From: a bacterium
GTDB taxonomy: Bacteria > Verrucomicrobiota > Verrucomicrobiia > Limisphaerales > J093
Direction of reading: 5' to 3'
Length of the DNA stretch: 39,353 nt
NCBI GenBank assembly: GCA_021823625.1
Contig: JAKANS010000036.1
Coordinates: 1-39,353 of the forward strand
Shown here: piece after piece, positions 1 to 9,329 of the stretch
Position numbering within the stretch: position 1 is the stretch's first letter
How the letters are laid out: each line of letters begins with the position of its first letter
The notes under the pieces: generated by a model
What the model saw: the letters and a program-made list of their open reading frames with translations, nothing else
Told to the model about the DNA's origin: nothing
Database searches by the model: none
Program-made: the position numbers and the translations under genes

Positions 1-88
1 CCCGCCGCACCGCGATAAGCCGCAGCGTTTCCAATGATTGATGATCGAGTTTCCGTCCGTCCTGCTTCGCCAGGCCCAACCCTAACAC
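1..88 (-). CDS. N-terminal fragment of a putative IS630-type transposase, cut by window edge
   Basis: Read on the minus strand from about position 88 (GTG; a TTG at 79 is another possible start), the frame stays open to the window edge. It contains DGRKLDHQSLETLRLIAVRR. A DGRKLDH-type start followed by a helix resembles the N-terminal helix-turn-helix of many IS630-family transposases. The rest of the gene, including any catalytic residues, lies outside the window. Directly upstream is a PIN toxin start that stops abruptly at a TA dinucleotide (111-112), and IS630/Tc1 elements insert at TA. The family call rests on about 25 residues and is an inference. Confidence 0.45.
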   Translation of the reverse strand, partial: MLGLGLAKQDGRKLDHQSLETLRLIAVRR

Positions 89-109
89 TTCCCATTCGTG
101 TAGTCTATC

Positions 110-148
110 CTAAAGACTTGTCAGTACATTCGTGTCGAGATGAATCAT
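110..148 (-). pseudogene. Truncated PIN-domain (VapC-like) toxin, first 12 codons only
   Basis: The ATG at 148-146 overlaps the antitoxin stop codon in an ATGA arrangement and reads MIHLDTNVLTSL, then a TAG at 112-110. MIHLDTNVL is the characteristic first beta strand of PIN-domain ribonuclease toxins, with the first metal-binding Asp at residue 5. Only this strand is left. The remaining acidic residues are missing, and a transposase-like frame begins a few bases further on. The most likely history is a complete vapBC-type pair whose toxin was cut by an insertion. The fragment cannot be an active nuclease. The PIN call is supported by the motif and by the overlap with the antitoxin. Confidence 0.6.
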
Positions 149-441
149 TGACCGCTGCGCCTGCCGTCCGTCAGCCGCTCGGCGCGCACTTCGCGGAGAT
201 AGTCTTCAGCCTGGTTGGCTGTGAGTCGCGGCTGGGACTGTAGCCGGTGGAGCGCCTCGCGCGCCGCCATTTGTTCCGACGCGGGCGATTTCGGAAGCGT
301 GCGTAGCGGCTCCAATCGCACCGTGCAATCGCCCTCGTGGATGGCGATTTGCTCCCCGCTAATCGCTCGCCGCAACCAACGGCCAAGGTCCTGGCTGGCC
401 TCTTGCACGGTCAAAGTTTTCATGGTGTCAGAATACTTCAT
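145..441 (-). CDS. Phd/YefM-type antitoxin of a PIN toxin pair
   Basis: This is a protein of 98 residues (92 if translation starts at the ATG at 423). It begins MKTLTVQEASQDLGRWLRRA after a short leader, followed by a segment like GEQIAIHEGD and an Arg- and Glu-rich helical tail. The N-terminal pattern, in which a beta strand leads into a helix with a VQEA..LG core, is typical of the Phd/YefM DNA-binding antitoxin fold. In that family the N-terminus binds the operator and the C-terminal tail neutralises the toxin. An AGGAG lies close to the ATG at 441, which is why I chose that start, but 423 fits family lengths equally well. The downstream toxin start overlaps its stop by ATGA. With the toxin truncated, the antitoxin is probably an orphan. 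Confidence 0.65.
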   Translation of the reverse strand: MKYSDTMKTLTVQEASQDLGRWLRRAISGEQIAIHEGDCTVRLEPLRTLPKSPASEQMAAREALHRLQSQPRLTANQAEDYLREVRAERLTDGRRSGQ

Positions 442-600
442 CGCTCCTGCGCAACAAGCCCGCAAATGCGGCCGACGGTTGTGCGCCGCAGCCAAGCCGC
501 TGAGGGCCGATGACAGGCGCCTGGCTGCATTTCCTCGCCGCCAACCGCAGCGTGCCAGTGCCGCTGGTTGGCGTGGGCGAGTTGGCTGCCGCCAGTTAAG

Positions 601-905
601 TCACAGGGGCGCTGAGCACGAATGGCCCTGCACATTCGGTTCGGGCGCGTCTTCGTAGTCGCGGTTGAACTGCGACGGAAAGACCGGGTAGCGCCCGTCA
701 TCCGCGTTTTCCCGCAGCGACAAGCCGGACCAGTTCCTCCACCGTCGCGGGCAACAGCAAGTGCTCCTGGCTGGGGTCCGCGACCTTCTGCTCTTTCGGC
801 ACGAAAAACTTGCCAGCCAGCGCGATTTCTTCCGCCAGCGAACCGAGGCCGTCCGGCTCCTCCTTGGCCGTGTTAGACAGCGCAGGCGAATTTGCCCTGA
901 AGCAC
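601..905 (-). pseudogene. Degenerate coding remnant, possibly from a TIR/NTPase-type protein
   Basis: Two protein-like stretches lie in adjacent minus-strand frames. From about 877 to 698 one frame reads LAEEIALAGKFFVPKEQK and then LLLPATVEELVRLVAAGK before a TGA. From about 715 to 601 another frame reads YPVFPSQFNRDYEDAPEP before a stop. Their composition is protein-like and they join if a single frameshift near 705-715 is assumed, so this looks like a decayed gene. FPSQFNRD-type strings occur in some large bacterial TIR/GTPase proteins as I recall them, but I cannot confirm that. No start codon, ribosome-binding site or complete domain is visible. Confidence 0.3.
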
Positions 906-910
906 CACCG

Positions 911-1308
911 CTACCAAAGGACTTTCCAAACGCTCGATTCGGGAGTGAAGGCTACAACTTTCCCGTTGATGGGCGAAAGCAGTGCGTCAACTCGTTTTTG
1001 AGACAACTTCAGCGCCGTCGCGAGAGCTTTGGTTGTGGGCCAATACGTTCGAGACCCGGAAAGACGTTTGAGTTCGAGTATTTTCAGCACTGCCCGCCGC
1101 TGGCCGTCGCTCAGCCGTGTTGCTTGCATCATCAAGGACACAAGGCCGCGAACGGACAAAGTCACGGCGAAGTCGAAAATTCGAAGGTTGTGCAGAAGAA
1201 GGGCAACGCTCACTGTGCGAACGGCATCAGTGGCAATCTCTTTCGCTGTCTTCGACAGGCTGATGTAGTCAGCGGTGCGTCAAAATCGATCTGGAAAGCG
1301 TTCGGCAT
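911..1308 (-). pseudogene. Small unknown gene with an apparent frameshift
   Basis: An ATG at 1308 with a good GAGGTGA ribosome-binding site starts MPNAFQIDFDAPLT, then drifts into an Arg-rich stretch and stops. A neighbouring frame picks up at about 1270 with DYISLSKTAKEIATDAV and continues to a stop at 911, passing through SDGQRRAVLKILELKRL and KALATALKLSQKRVDALL. The last part could form a helix-turn-helix, but I do not recognise the family. The base composition is less GC-rich than in the housekeeping genes. The simplest reading is one indel near 1265-1275 in a protein of about 130 residues. The ribosome-binding site overlaps the stop of the TIR fragment upstream, so they may have been co-transcribed. 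Confidence 0.35.
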
Positions 1309-1311
1309 TTG

Positions 1312-1704
1312 TCACCTCACGTTAAGAGCCAATCCCAATTGCGGCACAGACGGGACGAACCGGCGTCCGGCGTTGGCCGGATCGCGAAAGGGCAAGTTGC
1401 CCCTCCCGACGGTGCTGCGCTCCCCCTCCACCCGGTCCGATCCCAGCGCCGCTGGCGACGGGCAGAGCACCAGCGCGCGCGACGCCTCCAGCCCGTGCTC
1501 GATGGCCAGGCCGTCAACCCTCACCCGACCTCCGGCCACCCTCTCCCGTCCGACGGGCGAGGGACCTTCCGCCGACTGGATCACCCATTCATCGAACCAC
1601 ACGCGCAGCCCCGCCGCCCGCAGCCGTTCCGCCAGCCGCCGCACCCGTGGCTTGTCCGCCTGGTTGTGGCTCAGAAAGACATCGTATTGGAAGTCCGTAC
1701 TCAT
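1312..1704 (-). pseudogene. Truncated TIR-domain protein with an inserted REP-like hairpin
   Basis: The start is the ATG at 1704, 11 bp after hicA. Residues 7-42 (YDVFLSHNQADK, RLAERLRAAGLRVWFDEW) are a clear TIR-domain N-terminus, the fold used for signalling or NAD cleavage in bacterial defence proteins. The normal continuation of strand and helix C is replaced by a Gly/Arg-rich segment (about residues 43-65) encoded by a hairpin repeat. TIR-like sequence then resumes with AIEHGLEASRALVLC, AALGSD and FRDPANAGRRFVP. The frame ends soon after, without the effector or NTPase domain usual in larger relatives. The catalytic Glu expected in the segment after WFDEW cannot be placed with confidence. 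It is probably a non-functional relic, though a 130-residue product is formally encoded. Confidence 0.6.
1539..1563. repeat. REP-like hairpin inside the TIR gene
   Basis: The 25 bases from 1539 form a near-perfect stem: CCCTCTCCCGTC pairs with GACGGGCGAGGG around one central base, with a single mismatch. A further CCCTCACCC lies just upstream at about 1518-1526. CCCTC/GAGGG hairpins of this kind are common dispersed repeats in GC-rich bacteria. Here the unit sits within the coding frame of a TIR domain and adds about 20 residues without closing the frame. Confidence 0.6.
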
Positions 1705-1715
1705 GGTGTCTCAGC

Positions 1716-1928
1716 TTACATCAACTCGCGAAACTGGTCGGGCGTCAGGCCGGCATCCCTGGCGATGGAAGCCATCGTGAAGGCGTTGATGGAATGGTGG
1801 CGAGGGATGGTCAGGCGCACGCGCCCGTTGGACATCACCGTGTGTTTGCCTTCGTGGGCCACGTGAAACCCGAGTTTGGTGAAGACCCGGATTGCGGTCG
1901 CATGGCTGATGCCGGGCAACTTGGGCAT
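1716..1928 (-). CDS. hicA: HicA-type toxin (mRNA interferase)
   Basis: A 70-residue protein of the HicA family, the toxin of a type II toxin-antitoxin module that cleaves mRNA on translating ribosomes when free. It starts MPKLPGISHATAIRVFTKLG and has the double-stranded-RNA-binding-like alpha-beta-beta-beta-alpha layout. The catalytic His is expected in the GKHTVM segment (about residue 29), and the tail TPDQFREL is typical. It follows hicB by 3 bp, so the two are translationally linked. The length is normal and no lesion is visible, so it is probably functional. A TIR gene fragment starts 11 bp after its stop. Confidence 0.85.
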   Translation of the reverse strand: MPKLPGISHATAIRVFTKLGFHVAHEGKHTVMSNGRVRLTIPRHHSINAFTMASIARDAGLTPDQFRELM

Positions 1929-1931
1929 GGC

Positions 1932-2129
1932 TCAGATGGCGACAATGTCCTCCTCGACCTTCGACACCCCGGATTCCCCGGCCTCCACTTGCAGCCATTC
2001 GCGGATCGCTGCCTTGATGTTCTCGATGGCTTCTTCCCGCGTGGCACCTTGGGAATGGCAACCGGGAAGCGCGGGGCAACTGACCGACCATCCTTCGTCG
2101 GACTCGATCAGGCGAACTCGGTATTGCAT
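1932..2129 (-). CDS. hicB: HicB-type antitoxin
   Basis: A 65-residue protein beginning MQYRVRLIESDEGWSVSCPALPG, followed by CHSQGATREEAIENIKAAI. This is the partially degraded RNase H-like fold of HicB antitoxins, with the hallmark CPALPGC..GAT.EEA..NI pattern. It binds and blocks HicA. It is the short version and has no obvious extra C-terminal DNA-binding domain, so autoregulation may occur through the complex. It is the first gene of the pair; antitoxin-first order is common but not universal in hic loci. The ATG at 2129 is the natural start because homology begins there. No clear promoter could be assigned in the 190 bp upstream. Confidence 0.88.
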   Translation of the reverse strand: MQYRVRLIESDEGWSVSCPALPGCHSQGATREEAIENIKAAIREWLQVEAGESGVSKVEEDIVAI

Positions 2130-2319
2130 GACTCTTTATGGCCGAATTCAGGCGAAGCTGCAATCGCGCTTTCGCAGCCGCTGGCACCCGGCGTCGGACG
2201 CAACGCGCAGGAGGAAGCTGCCCCTCTGGGGCTCGCGACCGCCGCAGCGACGGCGGTGCTGGCAGAAGAGCAGGATTTCCTGCAGCGGACGATTCGCGAG
2301 ATCGGCCACCGCAACCGCT

Positions 2320-3783
<1,464 letters not shown>

Positions 3784-3815
3784 GGGGTCATGCCTTTCGT
3801 GGCCGATGGGCCTCG

Positions 3816-6800
3816 TCAGTCTTTCGTGATCGCCTCGTCCAGGTTCAGCACCACGCGCGCCACGGCCGTCCAGGCCGCTCGTTTGGCGGGGTCACCGTCA
3901 CCCGAACCAGCAACGTCTTTCGCAGGCAGTTCACCCGTCGCGAACCGCGCGCGCTGGGCATTGAAGAACGCGAGCAAGGCGGTCTCTTCCTCGGCTGCCG
4001 GCGGCCGGGTCAGGCACCGCCGGAGGATGAATCGGGCGCGGTCCGCCTCCGTGCCGGTGAGGGTCGCCGCCTCGCGACCCAAGGCCTGTGCGGCCTCCTG
4101 GAAAACGTCGTCGTTGAGAAGGGTGAGCGATTGCAGCGGTGAGTTGGAGACCTCGCGACGGGCGACGCAGGCCTCGCCGGTCGGGGCGTCGAAGCAATTG
4201 AACATCGCGTACGGGGCGGTGCGTTTGGCGAAGGTGTACAGGCCGCGCCGGTAGCGATCCTCGCCGGTGCTGACCTTCCACTCGAGCGGACCGTAGGCGC
4301 CTTCCTGGGTCACGCTCGCGGGCTGCGGCGGAAACACGCTCGGCCCGCCGATTTTCGACGACAGCAGGCCCGCCTCGGCCAGCGTCGCGTCGCGGATCAA
4401 TTCCGCCTCGAGGCGTTGCCGTGGCCCGCGGGCGAATAGGAGGTTCTCGGGATCTTTCTCCAAAAGTCCCGGCGTGACCCGCGAATCCTGTCGGTAGGTC
4501 GCACTGGTTACGATCAGCCGGTGCAAGCGCTTGAGCGACCAGCCGTCCTGCATGAACTCCACCGCGAGCCAGTCCAGCAGTTCCGGGTGGGTGGGCGGCT
4601 CGCCTTGATAACCAAAGTCACCCAGCGTCGCGACGATGCCGCGACCGAAGAACGCCGCCCATTGGCGGTTCACCGTGACGCGCGCCGTAAGCGGATTCGT
4701 CGGCGACACGAGCCAGCGCGCGAAGCTCAGCCGGTCGCGCGGCACGCCCGCGGGCAGGTCCGGCAACACGGCCGGCACGCCCGGCGTCACGCGTTCGGCG
4801 GGTTGCAGGAACTGGCCCCGGTGATGCACAAACGTCGCCCGCGGATGCTCCGCCGGGCGTTCCTGCATGACCAGCGCTGTGGCGTACGCCGGCTTTTCGC
4901 GGCGCAGCTTCTCGATCGGTGCGCGCGCCTTGGCGAGTTCGGGCGCGACGGTGACGAAGTAGCGCAACAGCCGGTCGCGGTCCGCCGCGCTGAGTTGATC
5001 CTCGTCGCGCGCGACCAGCGCGAGCAAATCGTCTGGCAACGCGCTCGCCTCGGCGGGGCGCGCATCGGTCGTCACCGCGATGCGGAACCGCCCCAGACCG
5101 GCGGCGTGGTAGCGCTCGAACAGCATCCGCAGGCCGAGTTCGCGCGCGTCGGCGAGCGGTTCGGCCAGGTTGAACACCGCCGTGTTGCGCCGTCCCTGGC
5201 CACCGTCGATCGACCAGCCGGATTGCGGGTCGGCGTCGATCATGTTGGCGGCCTCCCGGCCATTCATCGCGAAACTGGCCGAAGCGCGGGCGAGCTTCAC
5301 CGGTTTGCCCCCCGCCGTGACGCTGAACGTGGACAGGAAAAAGTCGCCCAGCGGGCCTTCGTAATAGACCCGGCCAGGGCCGTGCGCGGGCAGGCGGCCG
5401 TCGGGCAATACCTCCAGCCGGATCGCCGTGATGCCGGTCAAATCCGTGCGGAACCCCAGCTCATAAGTGTCGCTCTTCGTCTGGTCGCTGCTGACGAAAA
5501 CCGAATCGTCGTCCTGGATTGTCAGCACGGGCACCTGACTGCGCGCGGCAACCGGCCGGAGGGTTGTCCAGCGCACGAAGCGATCGCGTTCCGTAGCCAG
5601 CCAGGCCGCGAACCGCTGGTCGCGGTGCTCGCGGCGGCGCACAGCAAGCGGGCGCGGATCGGGAATCTCCTCCGCCACCAGCAAGCGGAAACAGCCCAGC
5701 GTGTGCCGGCCGCCGTGTTGCTGGCTCAAGCGCACGGTCAGCCGCGTGCCGGAGGCGAAACTCACCGGTTTCTCAAAGGTGAACGTCGCGGCGCGGTTCA
5801 CATTCCAGTTGTCCTTGCCGGCGATGGCCCAACCGGTGTCAGCCTTGCCATCGAAGGCGTTTGCCACCGGAAAACCGTCTTGCGAGAAGTCGGCCTCGGC
5901 ACTCGCGATCTTAAGCCGCACCGGTTCGGCGGAACCGTCCCGCGGCGCCGCGCTCAACTCGATTTCGCTGAGCACGAAGTTGCCATTCCCGGAGCGGCCG
6001 GGCCCGGACTTGAGCAGGCTCGCGTCCGCCAGTGCTTCGAGTTTCACCCGCGACACGTTGGTCAACGCCGTTTCCAACGTCAGCGTGTAGGTGTCCTTGT
6101 CCGCCTCGGTGCCGCAAACCAAAAACGAGCCGTCGTCGCGGCGCGTAGCCGTGGCGCCACTGGCGGCGGTGAACGTGGCCGAGGGGATGTCCCAGCGCCA
6201 ATGCACTTCGGGCGGAAACTGGTTCACCAAGTCCGCCTCCAGGGCGGCGATGCGTTCCTCGGCGGCGCGCTGCTTGGCGGCGATCTCGGCCGACGGCACG
6301 TCCATCGTCGGCTCGTCCGCGTTGTCGAAGAACGCCATCAGCCGGTAGTAATCGCGCTGGCTGATCGGGTCGAATTTGTGCGGGTGACACTGGGCGCAAC
6401 CCACCGTCAGCCCGAGCCAGGCGGTGCCGGTGGTGTTCACGCGGTCCACCACCGAGTAAAAGCGGTACTCGAGCGGGTCGATGCCGCCCTCTTCGTTGAG
6501 CATGGTGTTGCGGTGAAAGCCGGTGGCGATGCGCTGCTCGGGCGTGGCGTTCGGCAGCATGTCGCCTGCAAGCTGTTCGACCGTGAACTGGTCGAACGGC
6601 AGGTCCGCGTTCAAGGCGTTGATCACCCAGTCCCGCCACGGCCACGCCGAGCGCGGACGGTCTTTCTCGTAACCGTTGGTGTCCGCGTAGCGGGCCAGGT
6701 CCAGCCAGCGCCGCGCCCAGCGTTCGCCGTAATGCGGCGACGCCAGCAAGCGGTCCACGACTCGCTTGTAGGCGTCGGGCGACGAATCGCGCGCAAATGC

Positions 6801-7418
6801 GTCGGCCTCTTCCGGCGTCGGCGGCAGGCCGATGAGGTCGAGCGACACGCGCCGCAGCAGCGTGTAGCGGTCCGCGGGCGGCGACGGCGACAAGCCTTCG
6901 CGCTCCAGGCGCGCCAGCACGAAGGTGTCGATCGGGTTCTTGACCCAGCCGGTCTGGCGGACGGCGGGCAGCGGCGCCTGGCGCGGTGGTTGAAACGCCC
7001 AGTGCGGCTCGTACTTGGCGCCGGCTGTGACCCACCGCTTCAGAATGTTGCGCTGCTCCTCCGTCAACGGCCGCTTGGCCGCGGGGGGCGGCATCAGGTC
7101 GTCCTCGTCCGGGGTGAAGATCCGGCGGACCAGTTCGCTTGCTTGCGGGTCACCGGGCTTGATCGCCACCTTGCCCGACTTCGCCGGTTGGAGTGCGCCT
7201 TCAGGCGTGTCGAGACGGAGGCCAGATTTGCGGGTTTCCTCGTCAGGGCCGTGGCACTTGAAACAATGCTCGGCGAGGACCGGCCGGACCTCGCGCGCGA
7301 AACTCGGCGCGTCCGCACCGGCCGCGTGCAGAAATGCTCCGGCGGCGACCGCCCAGCCCAGCCAGCCGGCGGCCCACCCCGGCAGCGAGGGCTGTTGCCG
7401 GCTCAGTTGTGGAGTCAA
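3816..7418 (-). CDS. PSCyt1 / DUF1549 / DUF1553 cytochrome-type protein
   Basis: A 1200-residue secreted protein. A hydrophobic segment at about residues 14-34 serves as a signal peptide. The planctomycete cytochrome c domain follows, with haem motif CFKCH at residues 52-56 and the DDLMPPP segment near 106-112. The DUF1549 domain (about 160-370) contains WARRWLDLARYADTNGYEKD and a second CxxCH, CAQCH, at 341-345. A central region holds two similar beta-sandwich-like modules (about 410-590 and 630-790). The C-terminal DUF1553 domain contains the NPLTARVTVNRQWAAFFGRG landmark. The family's biochemical role is not settled; it is presumed to transfer electrons or process sugars together with the DUF1501 partner, which follows immediately. 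The length is within the family range. Confidence 0.93.
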   Translation of the reverse strand: MTPQLSRQQPSLPGWAAGWLGWAVAAGAFLHAAGADAPSFAREVRPVLAEHCFKCHGPDEETRKSGLRLDTPEGALQPAKSGKVAIKPGDPQASELVRRIFTPDEDDLMPPPAAKRPLTEEQRNILKRWVTAGAKYEPHWAFQPPRQAPLPAVRQTGWVKNPIDTFVLARLEREGLSPSPPADRYTLLRRVSLDLIGLPPTPEEADAFARDSSPDAYKRVVDRLLASPHYGERWARRWLDLARYADTNGYEKDRPRSAWPWRDWVINALNADLPFDQFTVEQLAGDMLPNATPEQRIATGFHRNTMLNEEGGIDPLEYRFYSVVDRVNTTGTAWLGLTVGCAQCHPHKFDPISQRDYYRLMAFFDNADEPTMDVPSAEIAAKQRAAEERIAALEADLVNQFPPEVHWRWDIPSATFTAASGATATRRDDGSFLVCGTEADKDTYTLTLETALTNVSRVKLEALADASLLKSGPGRSGNGNFVLSEIELSAAPRDGSAEPVRLKIASAEADFSQDGFPVANAFDGKADTGWAIAGKDNWNVNRAATFTFEKPVSFASGTRLTVRLSQQHGGRHTLGCFRLLVAEEIPDPRPLAVRRREHRDQRFAAWLATERDRFVRWTTLRPVAARSQVPVLTIQDDDSVFVSSDQTKSDTYELGFRTDLTGITAIRLEVLPDGRLPAHGPGRVYYEGPLGDFFLSTFSVTAGGKPVKLARASASFAMNGREAANMIDADPQSGWSIDGGQGRRNTAVFNLAEPLADARELGLRMLFERYHAAGLGRFRIAVTTDARPAEASALPDDLLALVARDEDQLSAADRDRLLRYFVTVAPELAKARAPIEKLRREKPAYATALVMQERPAEHPRATFVHHRGQFLQPAERVTPGVPAVLPDLPAGVPRDRLSFARWLVSPTNPLTARVTVNRQWAAFFGRGIVATLGDFGYQGEPPTHPELLDWLAVEFMQDGWSLKRLHRLIVTSATYRQDSRVTPGLLEKDPENLLFARGPRQRLEAELIRDATLAEAGLLSSKIGGPSVFPPQPASVTQEGAYGPLEWKVSTGEDRYRRGLYTFAKRTAPYAMFNCFDAPTGEACVARREVSNSPLQSLTLLNDDVFQEAAQALGREAATLTGTEADRARFILRRCLTRPPAAEEETALLAFFNAQRARFATGELPAKDVAGSGDGDPAKRAAWTAVARVVLNLDEAITKD

Positions 7419-7524
7419 ATGAATGATGTCGGTAAGCTTAGCTTGGATGCCGGGGCGGTCAACCCTGGGGCCGGTGCGGAGACGCTGGCGGGGCTGTTGC
7501 GGCGCGGAGCGCGGCGGCGGCAGG

Positions 7525-9273
7525 TCAGGCTTCGCCGCCGGCCGGGGTGCGGGCTTCGAGGAAAGTCTTCAGCCGCGCCGCGGTTTCGCCGCCGAAGCCG
7601 GGCACCGCGGCCAGTTCCTCCAAGGTCGCGCGCCGCAGGCGATGCACCGAGCCGAAGCGTTTCAAGAGCGCCGCCTTGCGCGCCTCGCCGATGCCGGGGA
7701 ACTCGTCCAGCAGGCTCTCGCTGATTTTGCGCAGGCGCAGTTGGGCGTTGTAGCTGTTGGCCACGCGATGCGATTCGTCGCGGACGCGCTGGAGCAGCTT
7801 CACCGCGGGGTGGTCCAGGCCCAGCCGCAACGGCTCGCTCGCGCCGGGCCGGTAGATTTCCTCGAATTCCTTGGCCAGTCCGATGACCGGAATCCGGTCC
7901 AGGCCCAGCTTGGCGAGTTCGGCGCAGGCGGCGCCCAGTTGGCCTTTGCCGCCGTCGATCAGGATCAAGTCCGGCAGACGCGGCTGGGCGGGCGGTTTCG
8001 GCACCCACGGCGCGGCTAACTCCGGGCTGGCCTCGCCCTCTCCGGCTTGCAGGTCGTCACTGGAAACCTTCGGGCGGGTGGCGACACCGGCGGCGGCGGC
8101 ATCCTGATCGGCGCGCGGCCGGCGCTTTTGGAAGGCGGCGCTGACGTCGTCCACCGCCCGCTGCAAATCCGCCGGGCTGGCCTGGCCGCCTGCCTCATCG
8201 CGGCCGGGCGGAGTGCTCGGCGGCGGCGTGTGCTCCGCGCATTCCTTGAGGAGTCGCGCGTATCGACGGCGGATGGTTTCGGCCATGCAGGCAAAGTCGT
8301 CCTGGCCTTCGACACCTTTGATGCGGAACCGCCGGTAGTTCGACCGGTCCGGCCGCCCGCGCCAGAAACTGACCATCGACGCCACTTTGAACGTGCCGCT
8401 GATGTTCGAGATGTCGAAGCCCTCGATGCGATCCGGCTCGCGCGGCAGGCCGAGCACGCGTCCGAGCGCGCGCAATTCGGCGTCGGGATTGATCGACACC
8501 GGCAGCTTGTACGGGATGCGCTCGAATTTCTCCGTCTTCTGGGTCGTGCGGCGCAGATCGTCCAGCAAATCGCGCAACTTGGCGGCCTGCTCGAATTCCA
8601 GCGCGGCGGCGGCCTTTTTCATCGCGGCCTCGAGTTCGCGCGCCATTTCCTCGCACTGGCCGTCGAGGAAATCGCACGCCGCCGTCACCTGCATCCGGTA
8701 TTGCTCCGGCGTCACGTTGCCGATGCACGGTGCGGTGCAGACCTTCAGGTGCGCGTACAGGCAATGGCGGTAATCGGCCTCGCCCGGCGTGAGCGCGCGG
8801 CAACCGCGCAGGTTGAACCGGTGCCGCACCAGCGCCAGGGTGCGCCGCGCCGCGCCGCCGCTGGCAAACGGGCCGAAGTACCGCGCGCCGTCGTCGGTCT
8901 GCAGCCGCGTGAGCGTGAAGCGCGGGATGGGGTCGTTCAGGTTGATTTTGACGAGCAGGAACCGCTTGTCGTCGCGGAAGCTGATGTTGTAGCGCGGCCG
9001 GAATTCCTTGATGAGCTTGCCTTCGAGCAACACGGCTTCGGGCTCGCTTTTCACCACGTGCACATCGAAGTCGTGAATCGCATCGACCAGCGCGTTGAAC
9101 TTGAGGTCCCAACCCTGCCGGCGCGAGGACTGGAAATACTGGCTGACCCGGCGGCGCAGGTCGCGCGCCTTGCCGACGTAGATGACCGTGCCGAAGCGGT
9201 CCTTCATCAGGTACACGCCGGGGCGATGCGAGACCTGGCTGAGCTTGTTGCGAATGTGGTCGGTGACAGGCAC
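7525..9273 (-). CDS. uvrC: UvrABC excinuclease subunit C
   Basis: UvrC makes both incisions around DNA lesions in nucleotide excision repair. From a GTG at 9273 the protein has 582 residues. It begins VPVTDHIRNKLSQVSHRPGV and the GIY-YIG nuclease domain follows at once, with GVYLMKD at about 19-25 and VIYVGKARDL at 30-39. A Cys-containing segment (C171, C179, C183) precedes the UVR motif for UvrB contact (FEQAAKLRDLLDDL, about 227-240). The RNase H-like endonuclease domain includes the IEGFDISN and DLILIDGGKGQL segments, and helix-hairpin-helix repeats close the protein (EFPGIGEARKAALLKRFG). Upstream in-frame codons are possible but lie before any homology. An unusual linker of about 85 residues is described in the findings. 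Confidence 0.95.
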   Translation of the reverse strand: MPVTDHIRNKLSQVSHRPGVYLMKDRFGTVIYVGKARDLRRRVSQYFQSSRRQGWDLKFNALVDAIHDFDVHVVKSEPEAVLLEGKLIKEFRPRYNISFRDDKRFLLVKINLNDPIPRFTLTRLQTDDGARYFGPFASGGAARRTLALVRHRFNLRGCRALTPGEADYRHCLYAHLKVCTAPCIGNVTPEQYRMQVTAACDFLDGQCEEMARELEAAMKKAAAALEFEQAAKLRDLLDDLRRTTQKTEKFERIPYKLPVSINPDAELRALGRVLGLPREPDRIEGFDISNISGTFKVASMVSFWRGRPDRSNYRRFRIKGVEGQDDFACMAETIRRRYARLLKECAEHTPPPSTPPGRDEAGGQASPADLQRAVDDVSAAFQKRRPRADQDAAAAGVATRPKVSSDDLQAGEGEASPELAAPWVPKPPAQPRLPDLILIDGGKGQLGAACAELAKLGLDRIPVIGLAKEFEEIYRPGASEPLRLGLDHPAVKLLQRVRDESHRVANSYNAQLRLRKISESLLDEFPGIGEARKAALLKRFGSVHRLRRATLEELAAVPGFGGETAARLKTFLEARTPAGGEA

Positions 9274-9329
9274 GGCAGACAACCCGGCCAAAGCACCGCG
9301 TCGCCGCGAGGCAACGCGACGCCGGCCGG

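Noticed and set aside
509-599. Short plus-strand frame reading like a protein end (WLHFLAANRSVPVPLVG)
   Set aside because: Only about 30 codons with no upstream continuation or ribosome-binding site; it may be a remnant but cannot be supported.
2130-2319. Possible small gene between hicB and the DUF1501 gene
   Set aside because: Frames on both strands are Arg/Ala/Ser-rich with no motif or ribosome-binding site; treated as intergenic.
4521-7724. Plus-strand open frame of over 1000 codons opposite the PSCyt1/DUF1553 gene
   Set aside because: It lies antisense to a clearly recognised gene and its translation is rich in Arg, Ala, Gly and His without motifs, as expected for a third-position GC shadow.
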